From an uncultured Clostridia bacterium (GTDB taxonomy: Bacteria; Bacillota; Clostridia; Christensenellales; UBA1242), in NCBI GenBank assembly GCA_930990975.1, contig CAKNRR010000003.1:114723-178722 (forward strand): a stretch of DNA of 64,000 nucleotides, given 5' to 3'. The stretch's first letter is position 1, and the number at the start of each line of letters is the position of its first letter. Shown here piece after piece: positions 37,312-48,300 of the stretch. Both the position numbers and the translations under genes were made by a program. The notes below the pieces were generated by a model. It made no database searches, was not told the origin of the DNA, and was given only the letters and a program-made list of their open reading frames with translations.

Positions 37312-37698
37312 TTAATCCTCAATGTTTTGTATTATTTCAAATTCTTCATAGCAAATCAAAGTTTCGTCGTTAAAACTTGAACAATATTTACTAAAAAAAT
37401 CTTTATGTACTTTTTGCCAATATTTCAAACTTCTATCTCCCTCTCCTTCCTTATATGCCATCTCTTCATTCACATCTTTAAATTTTAGAATTTTCACACT
37501 TAAAGTTTTCAGCAAAACCTTCTTGCTTTTATCCCAATTTGTCAAGATAGATAGATTGCTTGGTTCACTTTGACCTTCATAAAGATAACTTGTCGCCGTT
37601 TTTATCCCTTTTGTTGCCAAATCAAAAAGTTCATCACAATCTTTTTGGTTATCACAAAAAGACCATTGTTCTAAATCTTTTATATTATCTTTTGTCAT
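37312..37698 (-). CDS. ASCH domain protein
   Basis: A 128-residue soluble protein of the ASCH (PUA-like) family, which is thought to bind RNA or modified nucleosides; members' roles are mostly undefined. Visible signature: DELFDLATKGIKTATSYLY with a Lys-Thr-Ala-Thr core, VLLKTLSVKILKFKDVNEEMA, and EGEGDRSLKYWQKVHKDFF near the C-terminus, all in the family's order. Its TAA is immediately followed by the ATG of uvrB. The start at 37698 has no ribosome binding site; a perfect TATAAT ends six bases before it, so the operon mRNA is predicted to be leaderless. Confidence 0.9.
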   Translation of the reverse strand: MTKDNIKDLEQWSFCDNQKDCDELFDLATKGIKTATSYLYEGQSEPSNLSILTNWDKSKKVLLKTLSVKILKFKDVNEEMAYKEGEGDRSLKYWQKVHKDFFSKYCSSFNDETLICYEEFEIIQNIED

Positions 37699-37704
37699 AA
37701 GTTT

Positions 37705-37732
37705 ATTATAACATATTTATAGGCAAAGTAAA
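37705..37732 (-). promoter_or_regulatory. Promoter predicted to give a leaderless ASCH-uvrB mRNA
   Basis: Minus-strand TTTACT (37732-37727), 16-base spacer, perfect TATAAT (37710-37705), six bases AAACTT, then ATG. The -35 match is modest, the -10 perfect. Confidence 0.65.
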
Positions 37733-37739
37733 AAATATT

Positions 37740-38108
37740 TTAGCTTTTAAATATGGCTTTTAATATAAGACCAAAAACAAAACTTACCGTTGCCAAAAAC
37801 ATGCTTCTCAATATAAGCATAAGCATGGCTTTCTTTTGTTTTTTAGAATCTGCTAAATATGTTTGCCCCTTCTTTTTTAATTTTACACAATAATAATAAC
37901 CATTTTTGCTATCAGAAACTACAAAATCAATGTAATTTTGCAAAGATAAACTTGCCATTATTTCATCAATTTCATTAATTGATAATACCATTTTGTTGCA
38001 TATTTCTTTTGCAATATCGTGTGGAGAAATAAGATATGTCTTCTTGCCCGCACATACCTTACATAAATATTTTAATACAAGTCTTTCTTTTCTTTCTGGC
38101 ATTTCCAT
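37740..38108 (-). CDS. Small protein: winged-helix-like domain plus C-terminal membrane helix (copy 1)
   Basis: 122 residues, not a named family. The first 80 residues have the length and helix pattern of a winged-helix domain (RLVLKYLCKVCAG, then IAKEICNKM, then a turn and the strand pair YIDFVVSDSKNGYYYCVKL). A basic stretch and one membrane helix (about 92-117) end the protein, placing the domain in the cytoplasm. It resembles the divergent neighbour at 38230 in order, length and key positions, so the two are probable paralogues. Its start is ATG 38108 or 38102; a TATAAT overlaps the first, which favours a very short or absent leader. A regulatory role is inference. Confidence 0.7.
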   Translation of the reverse strand: MEMPERKERLVLKYLCKVCAGKKTYLISPHDIAKEICNKMVLSINEIDEIMASLSLQNYIDFVVSDSKNGYYYCVKLKKKGQTYLADSKKQKKAMLMLILRSMFLATVSFVFGLILKAIFKS

Positions 38109-38229
38109 TATATAATATTTTTTGCACTTTGATTAAAAATATTACAAATGCAAGTATTCTTACGCCATGCAAAACCTTTCTTGTTTTTGATGTTTGCATA
38201 AAAGCATAATTTAAGCAAAAAATATCTAT

Positions 38230-38601
38230 ATGCTTGACATAAAGTCAAAACTTGTTTTAAAAATTTTGTTGAAAGAATGTCCTGATGGTGCATACAGAAT
38301 AGTTGAGTCTAAGGACATTATTTCTGCATTGCCTAATAAATATAGAATCGACCAAAATGGTCTTGATAACATTTTGATTTATCTGGAAAGACAAGAGTTT
38401 ATCTCTATTAAATATGACGACGAAGGTGTTTATTGTCTTTGTGTGCTCCCATTCGGCAATGAAGTGCTTGAAAACGAATATAAAAAAAGAGAAGGCAAAA
38501 AACCTCCTCCTTTTTGGCTATTTATAACCATTAATTTTCTTGTAACATTTTTAGCTGGTCTTCTTGGAGCAATGATTGCAAGTATTCTAAACCTTCATTG
38601 A
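38230..38601 (+). CDS. Small protein: winged-helix-like domain plus C-terminal membrane helix (copy 2)
   Basis: 123 residues, divergent from and similar to the gene at 37740. Both have a KLVLKILLKEC / RLVLKYLCKVC first helix, a middle acidic helix (NGLDNILIYL / NEIDEIMASL), and the strand pair FISIKYDDEGVYCLCVL / YIDFVVSDSKNGYYYCVKL. Each ends in a basic linker and one C-terminal membrane helix (about 95-118 here, after GKKPPPFW). No clear ribosome binding site precedes the ATG. A possible promoter TTGTTT-18-CATAAT lies at 38181-38210. The last 71 bases overlap the 3' end of radC on the other strand. Function unknown. Confidence 0.7.
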   Translation: MLDIKSKLVLKILLKECPDGAYRIVESKDIISALPNKYRIDQNGLDNILIYLERQEFISIKYDDEGVYCLCVLPFGNEVLENEYKKREGKKPPPFWLFITINFLVTFLAGLLGAMIASILNLH

Positions 38602-39301
38602 AGACACGCTGCACTGAATTTCTAGCCATGCTATATATACCATCTTTCCCAATAATTATTGAATCTAGGAGTTGACAACCTGCAAAGTTGAAGACTCCTT
38701 TTAATTTTTCAAATGATATATTGTCCTGTGCAGATGGTGAGCATGATCCGTTTGAATGATTATGAACTAAAAACACAGCAGGAACTTTTGTTGTCGAAAC
38801 ATATAAAGCAATTTCGCGCATTTCAATTGCAACCATATTTATATTGCCTTTTGCCATTCTTCTTCCATTTATTATCTCTCCCGCATGATTAATTCCAAAA
38901 ATATATAATTCTTCTTCAGATTTGTAACGCAAAAGTTGTTCTATATAGTCGTAGAAATCTCCTATAGTTTTTAAAGGTTCTGAATTGAATTTTTCATTTG
39001 TGTAGTAGTAATAAATTTCAAGAAGGGAATGAAGTTTTTGGGCAGAAGTTTCTCCCATGCCTTCAACTGCCATAAGGTCTTCAACTGAGGCTTCAAGTAC
39101 GGTTGCAACATCATTAAAGCGGTCCAAAAGGCGATGTGCGAGGGGATTTACATCCCCTCTAGGAAAGATCATGAAAAGGATATATTCAAGGGCTTGAACT
39201 TTGCTAAGTCCATCGAGTCCAACTTTAGACACAGTTTCAATCAGCCTTTTTCTATGTCCATCATGGATACATTTCTTCCTTTCACCTTTGTTTTTGTCCA
39301 T
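38531..39301 (-). CDS. radC: RadC family JAB1/MPN-type protein
   Basis: RadC was named as a DNA repair protein, but its biochemical role is unsettled. The 256 residues comprise an N-terminal helix-hairpin-helix part (VEDLMAVEGMGETSAQKL, about 75-92) and a C-terminal JAMM metalloprotease-like domain with HNHSNGSCSPSAQD (about 180-193), matching HxHxxG-x(n)-D. It starts 18 bases after the giant lipoprotein gene with GGGG upstream, so it could be cotranscribed with that 20 kb gene. Its 3' end overlaps the opposing gene at 38230-38601. The family core is intact. Confidence 0.93.
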   Translation of the reverse strand: MDKNKGERKKCIHDGHRKRLIETVSKVGLDGLSKVQALEYILFMIFPRGDVNPLAHRLLDRFNDVATVLEASVEDLMAVEGMGETSAQKLHSLLEIYYYYTNEKFNSEPLKTIGDFYDYIEQLLRYKSEEELYIFGINHAGEIINGRRMAKGNINMVAIEMREIALYVSTTKVPAVFLVHNHSNGSCSPSAQDNISFEKLKGVFNFAGCQLLDSIIIGKDGIYSMARNSVQRVFNEGLEYLQSLLQEDQLKMLQEN

Positions 39302-39319
39302 AAATTTAATTCCCCTTTT

Positions 39320-42300
39320 CTATTGTTGTGCTGCATTTAATAATTCTTCATAATTTGGAAGTTTTGTTCCCGAGGATGTTTGATAAGTTGAATATTCCCC
39401 GTAAGAAATATATTTATATTGAGTAGCATAATAGCCAGACAATTGCAAGTAGGTTGCCATGCTTCTTCCATCCTCATCTTTTACAATCTTCTCTAAATCT
39501 CCATATCCATAAGACTCTTCAGTCATACCGATATTCCTTATTGTTATCATTTTTATACCTGAAGCATCCAAAAGCCCCCAAGTAGAACCACCATCATATA
39601 AATTAAATGATGATAGAGCATATCGTCCCCTAGTTCCATATCCTCCAGAAATACCTTTCTTTGCTAAATTAGATTGATGTTGATTGTCATTATTAGATCC
39701 TATAATAATAACACCTTTACCACCAGCCTTTCCTCCTTCTTTTGCTGAGATAGGCTTGGCATTATAAGTAAGTGAATCCATATCTTCTTTTGCTCTATAA
39801 CTTGACCCCCCTGCACCACCATTTCCTCCATTTCCAGGTTTAATAATGCCTTTGGCAATATTTATTGTACCAACATTATTGCGGGTTATAATTATGTCTT
39901 TACCAGAAGTTCCATCACCACCAACCGTTACATTCGTAGTAGTATTATTTTCGCTTGTTCCATTATTTCCAGGTCTTCCATCTTTACCATTAGCTGACGA
40001 AATGAAACCATAATAATTTAAAGTTGATAAATTAATAGAATCACTAAATATTGTTATATCTTCAAAATTCTTTTTGTCTTTATCTTTATTTGAATTTTTT
40101 ATATTGCTTATTGGGGCCGTAATTGCTGTATAAACATCTAATTCAATAGTTTGTTCTGTCTTTGATCCATTATAAGTACCATAATCGATTATAGCACCAC
40201 TTATAGAATTAAAGTAAGATATAGTACCATATATTGAACAATTTATTAGCTCACTTTCAAACCTATATGCTGAATTCTCCGAATTTTTCGTGCCTGAAAA
40301 TAACAATGACTTATTATAGTTTTCGCCAAGGAAAATTATATCTTTTATAAATGAACCTTTTCCAGCAATACTATTATATAATGTACTATCAAAATATGAA
40401 AGATAATAACCATTCCCTATTATATTAACATTTTCATTTTTCAAAAATTCTGTTTTATTTACAAATGATATATCTGTAGTCAATATTATAGGTAAAGCTT
40501 CTTTAGCACTTTGAGTATTTCCAGTAACTTCAGTATCTTTATCTTCTTTAAAGCTATTCGCCTCTTTAACTTTAATATTAATGTTAAAATTAGAGAATTT
40601 TGCATCTTTATTATTCAATATAATAGTATATTGATTACCATCTACAAGATAATGTTTATTCTTTATTGGATTACCTGAATCAGTAGCAATTTGAATATCA
40701 AATTTATTTAATTGGTCTATGTTAACATCAATAGTCTGACTATAAGTTTCATAACTAGGCATAAATCTTGTTCCCCAAGTATAATTTATACCTTCTATGT
40801 ATGAAGTCTTTTCATTATCATCTTCCCTCAAACTTTGTATAAACTCATAATTATCATTCAAGTATAAATAGTTTTCAATATTAGAACCACTACCCGTTTT
40901 ATACAAATGAACAATAGTATTTGCTTTTTCAAAAGTTATGTAAGGAACATAATAATTACCTACTTTATGTGCAAGTGTTTTCAAAGATACTGCTTGCCCT
41001 TTTATACTGCCAGTAGAAGTTCTTACAGGTATGTAAATTACAGTATTATCAGTAGGGTTTTCTATTATCGCTTTTTCACCATCACCATTTTCTTCATCAT
41101 ATCTATTCCCTTTACTGTCAAAGTAAGCGAAGTAATATACATTAGTAATATTATTCTTATTCTCTCCATCATATTCAAATTTTATTTCGGCAAAAGTTTC
41201 GTCATTATATTCAAAACTATAACCAAACGAATAACCTTGAGAAGTTTCGTCACCAGCATAATCATTTTTAGAATCGAAGTAAGAATAATCTATCCATAAG
41301 TCATCATACAAATAGCTTATAGTATCCATTTTAACTGGAGTGTCCCCATTATCTTTGTCAATTATTCCTTTAAATACAAACTGAGGCATATTACTATCTT
41401 CTTGTTGTAAACCTATTTGAATAGTTTCTTTATCATCCACTTCCAATTTATAATAAGAATAAATGTTGAATTCTAATACACTATTTCCTCCGGTAACATT
41501 CATTATAGATGATAATGTTCCATTAATATCTGAATTTTCTGAACGCATTATCTGCATGTTTGAAGTACCAAAAGTAGAACCATTAACTTTTACAGACAAT
41601 TCTGTCAAAACATCTTCTCCATTATGTATACTCTTAGGTATTACAATTCCTATATTAGTATAAGAAATAGTATAAGACTCATTATAAGAAACTTTCAAAG
41701 AACCTTGATATATTGTAACTCCATTCAAAGTGCCTTTGCTGATTAAACCAGTCCTCGAGCTTCCAAAACTTACAGTTCTTCCATTAAGCATTAAGTTTCT
41801 ATTATTACCATACAACGAATAAGCTTTATTATAAACTAAATTATAGCTTAATGTTCCTATATTTCTATTATTTTTATCTTTGACTGTCAATGTTTTGGTC
41901 TGATTTTGAAGATTGCTGTATTTATCAGGTAATGTAAGTGTATTGCTAAAATCATTAGAAATTGAAGTAAGTCCACTCAAGAAATTATTTATATCACTTA
42001 TGTCTATCTCTATAAGCTCAGTATTTGTCAATATCAATTTGTTGTTTTCAATACTCAAAGTAAATGTATGTCCATTTATTACAACAGTAGTCTGAGTAGA
42101 ATTTGTTTGCCATACATTACCATTATAACTTAACAATGGAGTATTTCCATTAAAGATTATTGTTTCTCCATTTCCTCCAGTTGTCAATGAAACTTCAAAT
42201 TTGTTTATGCCACTAACAATATTGATCATGTTTGAAGAACTCATAGAAACATAGTTTGACAATGTTCCGCTATTGCTTCCACAAGTAACAGTATAACTAG

Positions 42301-45300
42301 GCAAAGTTGAACTTACAAGTTGATTCATGAAAGCTTCTGTATTAACACTATTCATGTTAATGCCAGTTATAGTAAATACCAAATTGCCTGAAGTATCGGT
42401 TGTCAATGTATAATTGAAAGTTTCACCATTATAAACGATCGTATTATTTACACTTAAAATATTCCATGAACCAGAGCTTAAATATTCTGCAATTTCTTTT
42501 GAATTTTGCATTATTTTATAACTTTGTTCATTTTCAGCAAAACTGTACTTATTGCTTAAAACAATTTCAATACTATTATTATAAACAAGATTTGAAATAT
42601 TGTTTGTGTTGTACCAGTCTTTATTTATTACACCATATGTAATATTTCCGGCATTAATATTAGTTGTTGATTCATTTGATGTTGTCGAACTAGATGTAGC
42701 ACTTCCACTTACATTCGAGAAACTAATAGATTTTTGTCTAGGCTCTCCTCCGACTTCAATTGATACATAATAACTTTTATTATTAAATCTCTTATCAATA
42801 ATATTTTTTACATTTGTAGAAAAGTCTCCATCGGTTAACTTTTTACCTTCATCAATATCACCTTTATTAACCAATATTTCTTCATCAGGTGTTACTAAAG
42901 TTGCATTTGGTATATAAACAAGCAAATTGCCATCTATAGCAAAATATACAAATTTATCACCTTCATCTCCAACAACAGGCACATTTGAATTATTTCCATC
43001 CATAATCATTGCCTTTATAACTCCAGTTGTAAGAAGATTCCCTTCAGGTGTTTTTAAATAATACCCACCTATTGCACTCAATAATGAAATATTATCTGCT
43101 TCTATACCAATTGAATACTCATCATAATAATAGTATTTTAATTTAGAAGTGTCAAAAGATAATACATCTTCATAATTAAAATCTATATTATATACAATAT
43201 CTCCTTGTAATTGTTCAAAACTATAACAAGTAAAAGTAATATTACCTTTATTGGTTTTCTCATCATATGAGATAGAATTTTTATTAACCACTAAATCAAC
43301 TTTTTGTCCACTCTTGTTAGTTCCGCTTGCAGTTATATTATAATAATCAAGTCCATTTATATATGGCAAGTTATCCAAATCAGCAACAATTTGATAGTTC
43401 CATACACCAGCATTAAACAAACTCTCCAAATTATTACTATTTGCTATATAAAATTCTTTGTTGGCAACTTTTATAGTTAAATCATCTTCTCCACCAACTT
43501 TTTGGCTTCTTGTATTACTCTTAATTTCACTAATTTTATCATTTCCGTTCCAGCTCGCAATAACAGATTTATTTCCTCCTTCGACATAAGCATCATAATT
43601 GCTATATCCCTCTTCATATGTTTGATAAATATTATAATCATTAAGAACTGCATGATCGTTATTTGTTATATCACCACTACCAACATTTCCCCATGAAGGA
43701 ACAGGAATAATTTGAACCTGAATCCATTGCCAGTAATCTAAATTGTATGAAGATTTAAATTGCAATTTTATGGAAAAACTTGAAGGAAGTCCATAGCTAT
43801 CATAAGAATTAACATTTACATCAGCTAATGTATTATTTTCTGGTTCTATCATTGTTGATTCAATTCTAAATGTTCTGTGATATTCTCGGACAATAAGCCA
43901 TAAAAAGAATTCCAAAGCTCTTGCTTTACCCGTTTGCTCTCCAAATTGTGCCCCTTCTATATTTATTTGTGACTTTATTTCTGAAAGATAATTCCAACTT
44001 TTAATTTCATACCTTTTATTATCATCAAGTTCTTGCATAGTCCCATTCATAAAAATCGTGTCATCAGATAAATCCTTACCATAACTAGATGTTATTGAAC
44101 CAGAAGCCAACTCACCTATAGCATAAGCATAAACATTCTTATGATTTGTTTGATACATAACCAAATTGCCAGCTGTTGCTTCTTTATATTTAATCTTTCC
44201 TATTGATGTTTCTTTGTCTGTGTATATAAAATTTTCCCATCTAAATTCAGTTTCTGGGCTTGAGCCGAGAGCTTCGATTTGTCCTTCATTATAACAAGAA
44301 GTGATATTAACATTTGTTCCATACGCAATTATTCCAGCTGCATATGATAACCCGTTTGTTCCATTTCCATCAGAAGTTGTCTTTCCGTTTTGTTTATTAC
44401 CAGATTTTATAGCACCTGAGTTATAGCTGCCAGTAATATTCAATCCGCTTGCTGAGCTATTACCAACAATTCCGCCAACATAATACATACCTGGAGAGCT
44501 GCATAATGCACTTGAACTTGCATACCCTGCCATTACTGAAGTTGCATTGTAGCTATTATTAATATTGCTCTGTCCTCCAGTAATAGATCCGACAATTCCA
44601 CCAACATAGATTTTATCTATTCCTGCTTCTTCATCATAAATTGCTCTTGAATAATTTATTGGTCCATAATTTGAACTATAATTTATTGTTGAAGAAGTAA
44701 TTCTTCCAGCAATACCACCAATTGTGATTTCATGTTTTTCTAAAAGTGAATAATCAATCTTCATCATACTTGTAACTGTTGAAATAGTTGAATTTTTTGC
44801 TTCATTGACAAGTCCACCAACAACTTTATAAGTTGCTTTGTCTTCTTCTGGCTTTTTATCAATTACGCCGTCACTTGTTCCAGTTATATTACCAGAAATC
44901 GTCATGTTGGAAATTTCAGTATTATAGATAGTTCTTGCTAAAATACCAATGCCAGTTTTCATAGAACCGTCAGTCAATCTCAAATTTTTAATTACAGATT
45001 TTGCTGAAACAGAAGCCTTATCTTCACCAATATCAGTAAATAATGGCGCATTCAAGTTTGATATTGTTTTTTCTCTTCCATCGAAGATAAATTGAACATT
45101 GACTTCTTCAGCCTCTTCTCCTGCTCCAATTATAGTTTGAATGCCCAAACTTGCCCATGACTTACTATTAGGATCATCCTCTTCATTAGAATATTCTGTT
45201 TGAGATAAATCCATATCATACCATAATGCAAAACGAGTTACTTTTATGTCTGCAAGTGTAGCATTTTGTGTTTCGTCATCTAAATCTTGATATTCCTTAG

Positions 45301-48300
45301 TGGTTATATCATCCAATCTAGAAAGTATCCCTGCATTAGGAACTATGTAGTAATATTCCTTATTTTCACTTTCAAATAAATACTTTTCAGGTGTTGTATT
45401 GTTTGGAAGTCTTGTATATTCTCTTGATTTAACATAACTATCATATCCATCACCATCAGCCTTTTCTTCTCCTGCTAAAGCATAAGATGAAAGTTTCATG
45501 AATCCATATTTATGAGTTGGATAACCAAAGTTATAATCAAAATTGCTATTATCATAATCAAGTTCGTTTAATTTAGCCGATTTATCTACATCTCCAAAAC
45601 TATTATCAAAGAAATTTTGTGTAGTATTTTCGCCACCAATCTCGTCAGCTTCTAATTCTATATTTAAAGCATTTTTATCGTAGAATGAATCATATAAATT
45701 AACTTGAAAAGTTTGTGTACCAAATGCACTTATATTTCCTTTTGGTACTGAATAAGAGGCTGTATATTCATTCCAATCAAGTTTTGTAATAGTATAGCAA
45801 TCTCTTATGATAGAGTATGATGCCACATCAGCAAATGCATAAAGATTTGTATCAATATATGTTGTTATGCTTCCTGTTGCATAAGTATTGATTATAAGTT
45901 TATTTGGTTTATTTGTAATTTCTTCACCCTTTACCATATGTGCTATGCCATAAACTCCACCTTGAGGGTCTGTTCCAGTTCCTTTGCCTGCTCTATATAT
46001 AATATCTAAAGCAGTTGAGGAATCTTGAATCATACCAGAATTCATGCAAGCCACAAGTCCACCTATATGGGCTGGATTTTCTCCACCTATTTCAATGGTA
46101 CCCTTTGTTTGAACAGCAAAAATTGTTGAATTTTCATTCATTATATTAGCAACACCCGCAAAATAGCTGTCTGTTGTGGCAGTCATCTCTGACTCAATAT
46201 CAACATTTATTACTATTCCAGAAACATAAGAGAATCCTTTTAATTCTTGAATAAACGATTTTGCAATTTCATTATCACCAACATTTACTTTATAGGTAAT
46301 TTCTCTACTATCTCCAATTATTGCTATATTTTCTAGGATATTTGCCTTTGATTCTTCTTTGCTTGCAACATTTACTTGTTCAGTAATGTCAGCTGAGCTG
46401 TCAGGGGTAACATAATATACCATACCATGGAATTTCGTAGCATTATCTGCGGTTAAGAACGATGGATTATTATTGGTGTTAACACCAGGAATAGGATTTA
46501 GTTTTTGACCTTGTTCATTGTTTCCTGTCATATCAATTTTTGTACTGTTTTTAAAAATTGAAAGCATACTTTCAGCATTATCATTCCCGCTAGTATTGTA
46601 TATAATTTGGCTTGAACCATTAGTATAAGAACCATTGTAACCCAAAGCTAAATCTTTTCCATATCCCCTTGTATAACCAATATCTGTACCAAAATCATCG
46701 TTGCAAAGGGTTACACTGCTTGAATAATAATTGTTTGATAAATTATTAAATGATACAGTTGAAGGCATATCTCCAAATAAAGCATTAACTTTTCTGTTGC
46801 CATGAGAGGCATCATATCTTGAATTGTGTGAAGTCATTAATGAATAATTATTATTTGCAGTTATTCTATTATAACCATTGTTTTTGCCATTTTCTCCTGC
46901 AGATATACCGCCAATCAATCCACCAAATACATAGCCACTATCAAGTTTATTTAATTTTCTATTTTCAGATGCAGAGTCGTTATCATATTCTACAAATACA
47001 TCACCATAGTTATAGTTATTCATCAAAACAATATCTGATTCTGTATTTTCTGCACTATTTGATTTTAATGACCCCTTAAGATTTCCTATTGTTCCACCAA
47101 CATAAACTGTTGCTTCATCACTATGTGAACCAAATATCTTAAGTGCTCCGCCAAAAGCAGAATTGTATACACTCAACTGTTCTTGGTCATTTCCAAATTC
47201 AACTGTACCAACCATGCCACCAAATGATAAGTTTGCAACATTTGAATAAACTGTTCCGTTATAATTAAAAGCTCCATTATTTTGAACACCTATTGTGTTG
47301 CGTGATAAATTATTAGTATCACCGCTAGAATTTCCAACAATCCAGCCGACCATTCCACCAACATTAACTGCATTATCATTAGAAGCTACTACAACAACTT
47401 GCATTTTGGAAGTTATATCTCCTGTTATAGATAAAGAAGTTTGATTGTTTGTAGTAGATGTAACTGTTGCTATAGTCTTACCCACAACAGAGCCTATATT
47501 AATGCCATTTTCAACTTTTGTTGAAGTTGTTGAAATTCTTATAGATTCTCCATTCTTGTTAAGTTCTGTTTTCTTTGACGAACCTCCTACAAATGAGAAC
47601 CTTGCTTCTGACAAGCCAACCACAACGCCTACATTTGCATTACCTGAAATTACAACCATATTCTCAGCATATTGAAGCTTATCATCAGTATTTGAATATT
47701 TTCTAAATTCATTAGAACTTAATGTATCAATTTTATTTCCACTATCGTTTCCATTTCCAGTATCTCCACCAGTGGTATATTCAGCAACTTCAAAATTCAT
47801 AGTGTCAAGATTTGAAATTTCCAACATGCCAGATGATTTGCCAGCGAAACCACCAGCATTTAAGTTTTCGATTGAACAGCCTCTTTCGCCACTTTCAACA
47901 TAGAGTCCAGAGTCGTAAACAGAATTACTGATTAAATTAACCCTATTCAATGCAGAACTTGAATTTCCAATAATGCCACCAGCATTTAATGTTGTAATTT
48001 TACTGCTATTTGAAACAATAATTTCTGTATTAACATTTATGGCTTCTTCTTCATAAACGCCTAAGTAGTTCAATCCTTCATTTTTCCCAACAAAACTTCC
48101 GACATTGACTTCATCCCCAGTACTGCCCGCCAATGTAATTTTTTGTTTTACTGAAGAATTATCTGATGGCAAGTAGTAAATATTGTCTATATTCATTCTA
48201 GCTTCAAGACTTGAACTTCCACGCGTAACTTTACCAAAATATCCACCTATATTATAAGTAGTATATTTTGTATTTGCTACAGAAATTAAATCTGCACCCT

